55,790 bases of DNA from Terriglobia bacterium (GTDB taxonomy: Bacteria; Acidobacteriota; Terriglobia; Bryobacterales; Bryobacteraceae): the NCBI GenBank assembly GCA_021325175.1, contig JAJPHS010000041.1, positions 1-55,790 of the forward strand. The letters are read 5' to 3'. Of the stretch, positions 32,657-44,926 are shown piece by piece. Both the position numbers and the translations under genes were made by a program. The notes under the pieces are model-generated. The model did not search any database. It had not been told where the DNA came from and worked only from the letters and a program-made list of their open reading frames with translations. The stretch's first letter is position 1. Every line of letters starts with the position of its first letter.

Positions 32657-34506
32657 GTTTTCATGTCTCCGGCCCGGAGCGGCAGATTGGTGAGAAGCAG
32701 CTTGCCGCCGCTCGCGGCCACCACGTGCAGGCAGCCTTCGCCAACCAGCTTTTGAAAACGCGGAAGCGTGGAGGAATCGGCAACGAGGTAGTAACGATCC
32801 TTCGTGCGCCACAGCGCCGTCCACTGCTGATCATCGATGAACACGTCGGGCGCGCCGGGAGCATAGGAGCCGTAAACCAGATTGTTATAGCGCCCGTTCA
32901 GCAGCAGCGCATCCTTGCCGGTATAAAAAAAAATGCTGGAAAAATCGTAGTAGTGATGATCGACGATCAGCTTTCCCGGAGGCCCATCGTTGATCGCCTG
33001 GGCCAGCGCGTAGGATCCCATGTAGGGATCGAAAGCGACCAGCGCCATGCGCGCGGCTTGAAAGAACAGCACGGCCATCGCCGCAATCGCGAGAAACGTC
33101 CGCCGGCCGGTGAAGCGGATCGTGCCAATCGCGCCGGCGAAGAACGCGATCGCCGCCATCAGCAGCGGCCCGCGCAGATAGGCGAACGAGGCGACGGTTA
33201 AATCCTCCATGTGTCCGAGCGAAAGCGTGTAGGCGTCCGGATGCGGGCTGAGCGCGGAAGCGATATCGCCCGGGGTGGGAATATTTCTCACCGCGAACCA
33301 CAGGCCGCCGGCCGCGAGCGCGCAGCAGGCGAGAATCACGCACAAAACGCGCGTGCCTCGCCGGATCCACTCTCCCCCGGCCGCCATCGCGGAGCCAACC
33401 AGCAGCGCGAGCGCCGGATAACACGGCATCGAATAATATTCCTGCGTGGTCGAGAACGTAAAAAAGACGAGGATGAATCCGGTCCAGCACAGCGCCAGCA
33501 GGCGGGTTCGCCCGGCGCGATCGATGGGACGGAAGGAAAGCCTGGCGACGGCGGGAAGATAGACGCTCCAGGGAAACAGCCAGATCAGATGCAGGAGCCA
33601 GAACCACAGCCGCGGCACGGTATTATAATCGCGGGGGTAGCGTAGGTTCAGGAAGCGCAGCACCTGCTCATTTATGAAATAAAACCAGAGAAAACCGTGA
33701 TACTCGCCCGGAATGCTGCGCATCGAGAAGTCGAAATACGGCGGATTGCGCAGCGTCGCCAGCACGTGCCAGGGGACGGCGATGGCCAGCGCGATGGCGG
33801 CACCGCTTGGAACGTGCAGCCGCTTCCAAATTTTTCGCCGGGCGATCTGCCCGGTGTAATAAAGATAAACCAGCGCGGCGGCGACCGGAAAAACCGCACC
33901 GATCAGGCTTTTGAGCAGAAGACTGACGCCGATGCTCGCCCCGAGAATCGCCGCCCATAATCGGGGACGCCGTTCCTCTTCCTCGATCGCCCGCAGAAAC
34001 GACCACATGGAGATGGTCATGCACGCCGCCACCATCACATCCGGAATCTGGATGCGGGTGAAAAGAAAAAGTCCGGTGCAGGTGGCCATGGAGAGGCCGG
34101 CGTAAAAGCCAGCCCGGCCTCCGAAAGCCCAGATTCCGAACGCCGCGGTGAGCCAGGCAAGGGCGATCGAGGAGAGCGCCACGGGAATGCGCGCGGCCCA
34201 ATCGTGAATGCCGAAAATCTTATAGGAGATAGCCATCAGCCAGTAAATCAGCGGCGATTTTTCAAGGTAGGCGACTCCGTCAAGCCGCGCCGTCACCCAA
34301 TCGCCCGTATGGATCATGTTGACGGCGATCTGCGCCTGCACGGCGTCGACGTCGTCCATCAGCCGCGGCGGCGAGACCATGCAGCCGAGATAAATAGCGG
34401 CCGCGAACGCCACAACAATCAAAAGCGGCCAGAAATGTTTTATTTCAGGCGCCTGCTGCTTCACTGGCGCCACCGCACGAATCCGGGCAAAGCTACAAAC
34501 CCCCAC
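32653..34506 (-). CDS. GT39/ArnT-like polyprenyl-phosphate glycosyltransferase
   Basis: A 617-residue GT-C membrane protein with about 12 hydrophobic helices. The first periplasmic loop carries the acidic pair in PPRLMDDVDAVQAQIAVNM (about 47-65), typical of PMT/ArnT-type enzymes, and YLEKSPLIYW follows. A C-terminal soluble domain (about 500-617) is present. Such proteins transfer a sugar from undecaprenyl-phosphate to a lipid or protein on the periplasmic side. GTG at 34464 is an alternative start. It is coupled to the HpnI-like gene, and sqdB lies 100 bases upstream on the same strand. Confidence 0.82.
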   Translation of the reverse strand: MGVCSFARIRAVAPVKQQAPEIKHFWPLLIVVAFAAAIYLGCMVSPPRLMDDVDAVQAQIAVNMIHTGDWVTARLDGVAYLEKSPLIYWLMAISYKIFGIHDWAARIPVALSSIALAWLTAAFGIWAFGGRAGFYAGLSMATCTGLFLFTRIQIPDVMVAACMTISMWSFLRAIEEEERRPRLWAAILGASIGVSLLLKSLIGAVFPVAAALVYLYYTGQIARRKIWKRLHVPSGAAIALAIAVPWHVLATLRNPPYFDFSMRSIPGEYHGFLWFYFINEQVLRFLNLRYPRDYNTVPRLWFWLLHLIWLFPWSVYLPAVARLSFRPIDRAGRTRLLALCWTGFILVFFTFSTTQEYYSMPCYPALALLVGSAMAAGGEWIRRGTRVLCVILACCALAAGGLWFAVRNIPTPGDIASALSPHPDAYTLSLGHMEDLTVASFAYLRGPLLMAAIAFFAGAIGTIRFTGRRTFLAIAAMAVLFFQAARMALVAFDPYMGSYALAQAINDGPPGKLIVDHHYYDFSSIFFYTGKDALLLNGRYNNLVYGSYAPGAPDVFIDDQQWTALWRTKDRYYLVADSSTLPRFQKLVGEGCLHVVAASGGKLLLTNLPLRAGDMKT

Positions 34507-34606
34507 AAAATCATAGCGGAAGCGTGCGGCGCCTGTCCAGAGTAAAGAATGGCGCGCCGGATCATCACCCGATTGGCGCGCGGAAAACCGCCCCGCACGG
34601 CATCGC

Positions 34607-37272
<2,666 letters not shown>

Positions 37273-37346
37273 TATCTTTATTCTAATTGTAAACTGGCGG
37301 TCAGCATTTCCGGACCGCTCCGGCAACGCGCTCCGCGCGGCTGCGT

Positions 37347-38732
37347 ATGCAATTTTCCCGCAAAGACGTCCAATCGCACAGCCGCGAGCTTAAGAAGGAA
37401 CTCGGCCTGGGGAATCTCGTCCTCACGCAGATCCTCTTCGTGATGGGCTTGAGCTGGGTGGGCACAGCGGCGAAGCTGGGCGCCTCGCATGTGATCTTCT
37501 GGCTGCTGGCGGCGGGACTATTTTATGTTCCCTCGGCGATCGTGGTCGTGCATCTCAGCCGTAAGTATCCGCTTGAAGGCGGTCTTTATCAGTGGTCGAA
37601 GATCGGATTTGGCGAACGGACCGGTTTTCTGGTCGCGTGGAATTTATGGATCTACGCGATGATTCTGATGTCCTCGATCGGCGTACAGACGGCGACCAAT
37701 CTGGCCTATGCGATTGGTCCGGGCGCGGCGTGGATGGTGGAAAACAAATGGTTCATCGCCGGCACGAGCTGCCTTGTCCTCGGCGCGCTTGCCGTTATCT
37801 CGACCATCGGACTGGGCGCGGGTAAATGGCTGCACGGCGGCGGCGGATTGGCCATGGTGCTGGTGCTTTCGGCGATGGTGATTCTGCCCGCCTTCGATTG
37901 GCTGCGCGGCGGGCACGGCCAGGCGCGTCCGTTCTCGTTCGCGCTTCCGGCGTTGACGCTGCTGAATCTGAATATTTTGGGCAAGCTCGGATTCGGCGCG
38001 CTGGGAGGATTCGAATACGTCGCCATCTTCGCCGGCGAGTGCAAGGACCCGGCGAAGCTCATCGGCCGCAGCGTGATCATCGCCGCTCCGGTGATCGCGG
38101 CGCTGTTCATCCTGAGCACGGGATCGGTTCTCTGGTTTGTCGGCGATCGAAATATCGATTTGATCTCGCCCGTTGCGCAGGTCCTGTCCATCGCCACGCG
38201 GCCCTTTGGATTGGGCGCGCGAATCGCGAGCGTGGTGATTCTCCTGGTGCTGGGAATGAGGATCGCGCAGACCAGCGTGAATTTCTCGGCGACCGCGCGG
38301 CTGCCGATGGTGGCGGCCTGGGACCGGTTGCTGCCCCAGTGGTTCACCAGACTCCATCCGCGATTTAAAACGCCGGCGCATTCGATTTTTTTCGTCGGCG
38401 GAATGACGGCGGCGCTTGGCGTCGCGGGAATTTTGGGCGTGGCGAGCCAGGAAGCCTGGCAGCTTTTCGAAAACGCGGCGGGGATTTACTATGCGCTGCC
38501 ATACCTGGTGATGTTCGCGCTGCCGCTCGCCGGAGGCGCGGGGACATGGGTCAAGATTGCCGCGGCTTCCGGATTCGCAATGACGCTGCTCTACGTGGTC
38601 CTGTCGATCTTCCCGATTATCGAGGTGAGCAGTTGGTGGACCTTCGGCGGGAAAATCGCGGGCGTGGTGATCGGCGGCAACGCCGCCGGATTCGCGATTT
38701 TCGAGCTGGCTCAAGGAAAAGCGCGGTTGTAA
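37347..38732 (+). CDS. APC-superfamily amino acid permease
   Basis: A 461-residue transporter with about 12 hydrophobic helices. The N-terminal [21 protein letters not shown] gives the first helix with a G-rich unwound segment typical of APC carriers. The segment [28 protein letters not shown] matches the TM6-TM7 region of amino acid/polyamine antiporters. The substrate is unknown; glutamate/GABA or polyamine antiport are possibilities. Its ATG follows a weak ribosome-binding site. It is convergent with the LarA-like gene, immediately adjacent. Confidence 0.85.
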   Translation: MQFSRKDVQSHSRELKKELGLGNLVLTQILFVMGLSWVGTAAKLGASHVIFWLLAAGLFYVPSAIVVVHLSRKYPLEGGLYQWSKIGFGERTGFLVAWNLWIYAMILMSSIGVQTATNLAYAIGPGAAWMVENKWFIAGTSCLVLGALAVISTIGLGAGKWLHGGGGLAMVLVLSAMVILPAFDWLRGGHGQARPFSFALPALTLLNLNILGKLGFGALGGFEYVAIFAGECKDPAKLIGRSVIIAAPVIAALFILSTGSVLWFVGDRNIDLISPVAQVLSIATRPFGLGARIASVVILLVLGMRIAQTSVNFSATARLPMVAAWDRLLPQWFTRLHPRFKTPAHSIFFVGGMTAALGVAGILGVASQEAWQLFENAAGIYYALPYLVMFALPLAGGAGTWVKIAAASGFAMTLLYVVLSIFPIIEVSSWWTFGGKIAGVVIGGNAAGFAIFELAQGKARL

Positions 38733-40010
38733 TCAATGCGCCACGGCGGCGCTTTCCAGAATGCCCGCGAGATTGCCGTCTTGGTCGAACGAAAACTCTT
38801 CCGCCTCGCCGAGAATTTCCAGATTCGAATTGGCCTCGATCTGCGGCCGTAAATTTTCGGTCAGGCGCATCAGCCCCAGCTCCAGCGAATTCGCGATCCA
38901 GCCGATGGTCACGTCCCGTTGCTCCAAATGACCGCAGCAGGGCCAGATTTTTTCCAGACATTCGCGATCGCTTGGAAAATGAATCGGCGTGCGAATCGCG
39001 GACGGGGTGGAGGCCGTCAGCGAGTTGATCTGGGTCGGCGTCCAATCGATGGCGCGCAGCAGGCGGTCGTGAATTACATCCGCCAGGCCCACGCCGACGC
39101 CATTGCCGTAGCTGTGCTGGCTTAACCCGCGAAGATAAATGCGATCGATCACCGGCGCTGTATCCCATGGATTGTAGTCGCCCATCACGCTGCGATTGAC
39201 CACCTTGGTATCCATTCCCGCGCCGGAAAAATTCTTGCCGATTTCGTCCAGGATGAGAATATTCAGCGGCATCGGAATCCGCCCCATCCACGATTTGGCC
39301 AGCGCGAGCAGCTCTTCTTCCTTCTGCTCCATTTCGCCGACCCGCACCGCCGTCAGTTGCGCGGTTTTATGATTGGCGTCCTCGAGAATCGCCAGGCCGC
39401 CTAAGATTTTGCCGCTCTTGAGCACCTGGCGGCCGACGCTGCGGATCACGTGCTCCAGACCCAGGCGATAGGCGTAGGTGTGATAGCGCTGCGCGCCGGC
39501 GAATTTGCCGAGGCCGATGGCCATCATCTTGAACAGGCCGCTCTCGATTTTTCCGGCGAAATCGGTATGCCATTTCACGCGGCCGATGAGAAACACGCCG
39601 CCCGCCTCGAAAGCGTTGCGATCCATGAAAGCCTCGATGCCGTCCTCGGTCTTGCCGAGCGAGACCACGTCCAGAGCGCTGATCACCGGGCATCCGACGC
39701 CCGTCTCATGAATGCCGTAATGCGCCAGCACGCTGGCCTGTCCCTCGGCGGTCGCGGCGCCGTGGCTGCCCATGGCGGGGAAAATGAATGGCCGGAATCC
39801 GCGCGCTTTGAAGTTTTCCACCACGCTGCGCACGATCATCGCCAGATTTGCGATGCCGCGGCTGCCAACGCCAATGGCCACGCGCGCGCCGGCCGGCAGG
39901 GGGTCCATGATGCCGGACGAGGCCAGCTCGCGCGAGATCGCCGCGGGAATATCGTGGATGCCGCGATCCGGGAAGTGCTGGCGAACGGTGAGCAAACGGG
40001 AGAAAGGCAT
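38733..40010 (-). CDS. LarA-like lactate racemase domain protein
   Basis: A 425-residue protein of the nickel-dependent lactate racemase/DUF2088 family. The nucleotide/pincer-binding loop is GVGSRGIANL, and candidate metal or catalytic histidines are His83 (MGSHGAAT), His148 (KWHTDF) and His177 (RYHTYA). LarA needs the nickel-pincer cofactor made by LarB, LarC and LarE, none of which is in the window. Homologues include racemases for other 2-hydroxy acids. An upstream in-frame ATG at 40025 is possible. Its 3' end abuts the permease gene. Confidence 0.75.
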   Translation of the reverse strand: MPFSRLLTVRQHFPDRGIHDIPAAISRELASSGIMDPLPAGARVAIGVGSRGIANLAMIVRSVVENFKARGFRPFIFPAMGSHGAATAEGQASVLAHYGIHETGVGCPVISALDVVSLGKTEDGIEAFMDRNAFEAGGVFLIGRVKWHTDFAGKIESGLFKMMAIGLGKFAGAQRYHTYAYRLGLEHVIRSVGRQVLKSGKILGGLAILEDANHKTAQLTAVRVGEMEQKEEELLALAKSWMGRIPMPLNILILDEIGKNFSGAGMDTKVVNRSVMGDYNPWDTAPVIDRIYLRGLSQHSYGNGVGVGLADVIHDRLLRAIDWTPTQINSLTASTPSAIRTPIHFPSDRECLEKIWPCCGHLEQRDVTIGWIANSLELGLMRLTENLRPQIEANSNLEILGEAEEFSFDQDGNLAGILESAAVAH

Positions 40011-40057
40011 ACATAAAGGATACATTTCGCGCGCCGCCGCGGGGTTATGGTTGCTTA

Positions 40058-41569
40058 TTAGCGGCCGATGCTCTCATCCGGGGCGCGCCGCAGAACCCGG
40101 ACGGGAACGCCGTTGTAGGATATGGCCGAAATCGGGCGATAGCCGCAGCGCAGGAAGGCTTCGATCTTTTCGAGACGCAGGCGGCGCGGATCCGAGTTGG
40201 GCCAGATTCGCAGAATCATCTCCGGCGTGACATTTTGATAGAGGATCGTATCCGGCGGCCGCGCCCGCAACTCTGCCAGCGCGAGCTGCTCGTCGCGTTC
40301 CTCCATCATTCCGGGCTGAAGATAGGAAAACCGCGTCGGATTCTCGCCCAGCGTAAGGAAATAAAACATCGGCAGATAAGGGAAGCAGAACACGCGCGCG
40401 CCTTCAGGAACGTCCCGCTCGATTGCGCGAATCATCTCGGCATCGGCGGGCATGGCGACGATCCGGCCCACTCGTGAATCGACCGGGACCATGTGCATGC
40501 GAAGAAAAATCCCAAAGCCGGCCGGAATCGCCGCAAGCACGCAGACAAGTCCAAAAACCCCGAGGCGTACTGCCGCGTTTCCCCGGCTCAAGTGGAATCC
40601 CGCGATGACGTAGAACAGAGGCGCCGCGTAGGTAAGATGCGGAACATCGAAGCGCGGATAGGCCGCCAGGAGCAAGGCGAAGGCGCCGATCGTGACCGGA
40701 ACCAGCTCGCGATTTTCCCGCGCCCGGCCGGCGCGGCACAACAGCAGCACGATGGGCGGAAGCAGCGCGGGCATCGAGAGCGCCAGCAGAACGAGAATGC
40801 GCGACGGAATATCCCCGCCGGAGGCGCCTTCAAAAAACGCCGCGTAGCCGCCCAGACGGCTGCCATACGGCATGAAATTCGCGCCGCCGTAATTTCTTCC
40901 CGTCCAAAGCATTTGATCGAGCATCGGCGCGAGCGCGCGCTGGCTGGCGAGCACCGCGGCGCAGCACGCCGAAACGGCCACGCATCCGGAAAGAAACGGA
41001 ATGAAGCGGCCGCGCTCAGCAAAGCACAGCCAGGCGAGCAGCGCCATCGCGACCAGCGCCACGCTCGGCGTAATCCAGGCCGCGAAGCCCGCGAGCAGGC
41101 CCGCGATGAATCCGTTCTTTCGCGTCGCGGTGAGGAGCGTGACGGCGGCGATCGCGAACGCGGCGCTATCGAGGCGATGATTCGCCTGCGCCATTGCCGG
41201 ATCGGCAATTTGCAACAACATCGAGGCGAGCGCGACCCACACCGCCCAGCCCGCGCTGGTCCATCGCGCCAAAAGCAAGCAGACGCATCCGGCGATGACG
41301 CTCAGATCGGCGATGGTCACAATATGCGAGGCGGCGAGCGAAACTCCGAACGCCTTCAGCGCCAGCACTTCCAGCCAAAACGCCCCGGGCCCCATGAGGA
41401 TGAAGAAATCGCGATAGGGAGCCTGCCCGCGCAGAATGCGAAGCGCGCCCTCGAGAAAAATGCCTTCATCGTTGCTGGCCAGGTATCGCCGCCCCGCCAG
41501 CCACCAGAGAAAAATCGCGACGGCTACACTGGCCGCCAGGGCGGCGCGGAGCGGGCGAGAGCGCGTCAC
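40058..41569 (-). CDS. GT-C fold membrane glycosyltransferase-like protein
   Basis: A 503-residue protein with about 10-11 hydrophobic helices. The first extracytoplasmic loop has ASNDEGIFLEGALRILRGQAPYRDFF (about 31-56), with acidic residues as in GT39/GT87 enzymes. A C-terminal soluble domain (about 375-503) follows. It probably uses a polyprenyl-phosphate sugar. The sequence does not specify donor or acceptor, and no cognate gene is adjacent except the CocE hydrolase upstream. Confidence 0.7.
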   Translation of the reverse strand: MTRSRPLRAALAASVAVAIFLWWLAGRRYLASNDEGIFLEGALRILRGQAPYRDFFILMGPGAFWLEVLALKAFGVSLAASHIVTIADLSVIAGCVCLLLARWTSAGWAVWVALASMLLQIADPAMAQANHRLDSAAFAIAAVTLLTATRKNGFIAGLLAGFAAWITPSVALVAMALLAWLCFAERGRFIPFLSGCVAVSACCAAVLASQRALAPMLDQMLWTGRNYGGANFMPYGSRLGGYAAFFEGASGGDIPSRILVLLALSMPALLPPIVLLLCRAGRARENRELVPVTIGAFALLLAAYPRFDVPHLTYAAPLFYVIAGFHLSRGNAAVRLGVFGLVCVLAAIPAGFGIFLRMHMVPVDSRVGRIVAMPADAEMIRAIERDVPEGARVFCFPYLPMFYFLTLGENPTRFSYLQPGMMEERDEQLALAELRARPPDTILYQNVTPEMILRIWPNSDPRRLRLEKIEAFLRCGYRPISAISYNGVPVRVLRRAPDESIGR

Positions 41570-41653
41570 ACTTCTTCTTCGGCATGGCGGCGGCGCGACT
41601 TTAACCTTCGCCGTTCGCGGAAAATGGGATGAAGTTTGCCGCGGGTTAAGAAA

Positions 41654-43450
41654 CTATCTCTGGACCGGCAGCTCGACGTACGTCGCAAACTTCGCCGAAC
41701 GATAAATTTTCTGCGTCGCCGGCTGATAATCATCCGCCTTCGCTTTATAAATATTTTCAACGAACGTCTGTGGATTGCGATCGATCAGCGGGAACCACGT
41801 GCTCTGCACTTGCAGCATGATGCGGTGCCCGCGCAGAAACGCGTGGCTGGCGGAATGGATGTCGATGGGAAATTCGTAAACCTGATTCGGCTCCAGGCGT
41901 TCCGGCTTCTCGAAGCTGTTGCGAAAGCGCGCGCGAAACACTTCATTGTCGATCATTAATTCATACCCCGGAAGCTTAGGATCATTTTCGGGATAAACGT
42001 CGATCAGCTTCACGATCCAGTCGCTGTCGGAACCGGTGGTCGAAGCAAACAGATGCGCCACCACGTCGCCCGCGATCACCACATCGTCCTTGAGGGGCTC
42101 GGTTCGCCAGCTTGCCACATCCGGCCGCTGATCGACGAAGCGCTGATCCTGCACCAGCCACTCCGGCCATCCGGAGTTGGGAGAGTACGTCGCCGGAATC
42201 GGCCGATGGCGGTAAGGCACCGGATGCGCCGGATCGGAAAGATAGGCGTCGAAGCCGTCGCCGCGCGGCGGATCAAAAGAAAGCGCGCCCCCAGCGGCGG
42301 TATACAGCTTGCGCTTGTCAATGCGTTCGACGGGCGGCCAGGCGCGGTACTGCTCCCACGTGTTGCGGCCGGTCTCAAACGCGATCGCCTCCGGCTGATG
42401 CAGCGCGCCTTTGTCCTTTAACCAATGGGCGAACCAAGGCGCTTCGATCTTCTCGCGAAAATATTTGGACTGGTCGCCGGAAAAATCGATGGGCCCGAGG
42501 TGCGTTCCATCCGCTCCCCATCCGCCGTGGCGCCACGGCCCCACCACCAGGTAATTTTTGTGATCCGCGTCGTTTTTTTCGAGCGTTTCATAGATCTTCA
42601 TCGGCCCCCAAAAGTCTTCCTGATCCCACCATCCGGCGACGTTCAGATTCGGCACCGTGGTTTTCGTCAGAATGGACTGCACCGCCTGCCCGCGCCAGAA
42701 CGAATCGTAATTGGGATGATTCACGAAGTTATTCCACGTTGGTTTCTGGCCGTGAAAATAGCGCGCGTCGATCTCCGATAGCGGCCCAAGCGAAAGATAC
42801 CAGTCGAAGGTGTCGTACTTATCAAAATCGAAAAACGCCTGGGTCTTGCCGGTTTCCATGCGCGCCACGTATTCGAATCCGTAGCTCAGCCGGAACGCGC
42901 CGTTGTGGTGAAAATCGTCGCCCAGGAACATATCGGCAGGCGAGGCCTGCTCGCTGGCGGCTTTGAGCGCGGGATGAGGCTCGATCAGCGCCATCGCGGT
43001 GAGCCATCCGCCGTAAGAAATTCCCAGCAGGCCGGCGCGGCCGTTGTTCTCCGGAACATTCTTGAGGAGCCAGTCGATGGTGTCGTAGGTATCGGTTCCC
43101 TCGTCGATCGAGTTCGGTTGGGATGGGTCGCGCACCGGGCGCTGCATGACGAACTCTCCTTCCGATCCGTAGCGCCCGCGAATATCCTGAAGGACGAAAA
43201 TGAAGCCTTCTTGGGCGAGCTCCTTGTATCGCGTGGCCAGGGTGCGCTCCGCGCGCCCGTTGTCGAATCCATAGGGCGAGCGTTCGATCAGGAACGGCAA
43301 TTTTCCCGAAGCGTTTTTCGGCGAAAAAATCAGCGTGTGCAGCCGCACGCCGTCGCGCGCCGGGATCATTGCTTCAATTTTGTTCCAGGCCGGATCGTTC
43401 TTCGCGCATCCGGCCAGCAGCAGTGCCAATACAAGCGCGGCGGTTCTCAT
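41654..43450 (-). CDS. CocE/NonD-family hydrolase, lipoprotein
   Basis: A 598-residue S15/X-Pro dipeptidyl peptidase-type alpha/beta hydrolase. The lipobox LLAGC gives lipidated Cys15, so it is probably anchored in the outer membrane. The N-terminal hydrolase domain has the nucleophile Ser145 in LGISYGGW, and the sequence continues with VQDIRGRYGSEGEF-like QDIRGRYGSEG. A C-terminal jelly-roll domain (about 360-598, with RHRPIPATYSPNSGWP) is typical of CocE/GA acylase relatives. ATG 43450 is preferred to ATG 43471 because it starts a clean lipoprotein signal. Confidence 0.88.
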   Translation of the reverse strand: MRTAALVLALLLAGCAKNDPAWNKIEAMIPARDGVRLHTLIFSPKNASGKLPFLIERSPYGFDNGRAERTLATRYKELAQEGFIFVLQDIRGRYGSEGEFVMQRPVRDPSQPNSIDEGTDTYDTIDWLLKNVPENNGRAGLLGISYGGWLTAMALIEPHPALKAASEQASPADMFLGDDFHHNGAFRLSYGFEYVARMETGKTQAFFDFDKYDTFDWYLSLGPLSEIDARYFHGQKPTWNNFVNHPNYDSFWRGQAVQSILTKTTVPNLNVAGWWDQEDFWGPMKIYETLEKNDADHKNYLVVGPWRHGGWGADGTHLGPIDFSGDQSKYFREKIEAPWFAHWLKDKGALHQPEAIAFETGRNTWEQYRAWPPVERIDKRKLYTAAGGALSFDPPRGDGFDAYLSDPAHPVPYRHRPIPATYSPNSGWPEWLVQDQRFVDQRPDVASWRTEPLKDDVVIAGDVVAHLFASTTGSDSDWIVKLIDVYPENDPKLPGYELMIDNEVFRARFRNSFEKPERLEPNQVYEFPIDIHSASHAFLRGHRIMLQVQSTWFPLIDRNPQTFVENIYKAKADDYQPATQKIYRSAKFATYVELPVQR

Positions 43451-43482
43451 GGGGTCCAATGATAGCAGCATGGAGGGCGAAA

Positions 43483-44145
43483 TTACAGATAAAACAAACT
43501 CAACCGCGGCAGTCCCGCCGCTTCGAGCAGGCGCCGCTCCAGGAATTGCTTTTCCAGGCGCGCGAGTTGCTCCGCCGACATTTTTCCGCGATAAGGTTTC
43601 AATTCGCGATCGAGCGAGCGGCGCGCTTCAAACAGCGCTTCCTCGCTCGCCGAAGCGCGGAGCCGCGCGATCATTTTCTCTTCGATCGCTGTGAGCCGCT
43701 GCTCAAGCTGCTCCAGATCGGAATACAGAACATCGAGGTCGAGCGATTCGAGAGCCGCGGCCAGATCCTGCTGACCGGCGCGGTTCAGCGCGGCCGCGTT
43801 GCGCAAAACAAACGCGCGAACGTCTTCGAGCGGAAACGGCGCTTTGATCTCCTTGCGCGGCGGCGCTGGAGCCGCATTGGCCATCGCCTGAGCTTCCGCG
43901 GCGATCGCCTGCGCGCAATAAGCCAGCGAATTGACCATCTGCGCGCGCGCGCGAGCCGGGCGCGAGCGCCATTTCTCAAACGCCTGATCAATGCCACGCA
44001 ACACCGCTTCGAGCGGGATTCCGGAATTTTTCCAAGCCTCGATCAGCGCCCAGTCAAGCGGCGATAAAAGAAACAGTCCGGTGCCGCGCGCCCGCTGAAA
44101 ATGCTCTTCGATTTCGGTGAAGTAGTTGAAATAACTCTCGGCCAC
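43483..44145 (-). CDS. conserved helical protein of unknown function
   Basis: A 220-residue soluble protein, almost entirely helical. The N-terminal third (YFNYFTEIEEHFQRARG, LLSPLDWALIEAWKNSGIP, LEAVLRGIDQAFEKW) is compact and may be a winged-helix or helical bundle. The C-terminal part (about 130-205) is a charged coiled-coil-like stretch (LEQLEQRLTAIEEKMIARLR). I do not recognise a named family. It starts eight bases after coaX ends, within the cofactor gene run, and is likely transcribed with it. Confidence 0.75.
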   Translation of the reverse strand: MAESYFNYFTEIEEHFQRARGTGLFLLSPLDWALIEAWKNSGIPLEAVLRGIDQAFEKWRSRPARARAQMVNSLAYCAQAIAAEAQAMANAAPAPPRKEIKAPFPLEDVRAFVLRNAAALNRAGQQDLAAALESLDLDVLYSDLEQLEQRLTAIEEKMIARLRASASEEALFEARRSLDRELKPYRGKMSAEQLARLEKQFLERRLLEAAGLPRLSLFYL

Positions 44146-44153
44146 GCGGCAGT

Positions 44154-44921
44154 CTACTTCCGGTTTCTCTCCCAGATCAGTCGCAATCCTTCGAGCGTTA
44201 GGTCCTCGTCATAGATTTTCACAAAGCGTGAATCGCGCACGATCAGCGATCCCTGCCCTCCGGTGGCAATCGCTTTGGTTTCAGGTCCAAGCTGCGCGAT
44301 GACGCGCTCGACGATTCCATCGATCAGCCCGATGAAGCCGTAATACAACCCAGAGGTGATGCTGCCGACGGTGTTGGAGCCGATCAGCTTTTCGGGCTCG
44401 CGAAAATCGACCATCGGCAGGCGCGCCGTGCGCGCGAACAGTCCCCCGATCGACATGCCGATTCCCGGCGCGATGATTCCGCCGAGGAATTCGCCGTGCG
44501 CGGAAACAATATCGAAATTGATGGTGGTGCCCAGGTCCACCGAAACGCACGGCCCGCCGTATTTCCGGAAGGCGGCGACGCTGTTCACCAGCCGGTCGGC
44601 GCCGACTTCGCGCGGATTGTCGTAGCACACCCTGATTCCGAGATCGGTCCGGTGGTTTACAAACATCGGCTGCCGCGAGAAATATTTTTCCGTCATCGCC
44701 GTCAACGGCTGATCGACGGCGGGGACCACGCTTGAAATAATCACGCCGTTCACCGCCGATAAATCCAGCGCGGAAAGCGAAAACAAATTTCGCATCAGAA
44801 TACCCCACTCGTCGGCGGTTTGTTCCCGGATGGTGCGCAGGCGCCAGCGGCCGGTGAGCTTTGCGCCGTCGAAGGCGCCGATGGTGATGTTCGTGTTTCC
44901 CGCATCCAAAGCCAGCAGCAT
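44154..44921 (-). CDS. coaX: type III pantothenate kinase
   Basis: A 255-residue ASKHA-fold kinase that phosphorylates pantothenate in the first step of CoA synthesis. It has the phosphate-binding motif DAGNTN (6-11), GADRLVN in the pantothenate-binding region, DLGTTINFD and GGIIAPGIGMSIGGLF, ending in ATGGQGSLI. Length is normal for the type. It starts five bases after birA ends, a very common pairing in bacteria. Confidence 0.94.
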   Translation of the reverse strand: MLLALDAGNTNITIGAFDGAKLTGRWRLRTIREQTADEWGILMRNLFSLSALDLSAVNGVIISSVVPAVDQPLTAMTEKYFSRQPMFVNHRTDLGIRVCYDNPREVGADRLVNSVAAFRKYGGPCVSVDLGTTINFDIVSAHGEFLGGIIAPGIGMSIGGLFARTARLPMVDFREPEKLIGSNTVGSITSGLYYGFIGLIDGIVERVIAQLGPETKAIATGGQGSLIVRDSRFVKIYDEDLTLEGLRLIWERNRK

Positions 44922-44926
44922 AGAGG

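Noticed and set aside
40493-41632. A 379-codon open frame on the plus strand
   Set aside because: It is antisense to the GT-C membrane protein and consists of charged low-complexity sequence.
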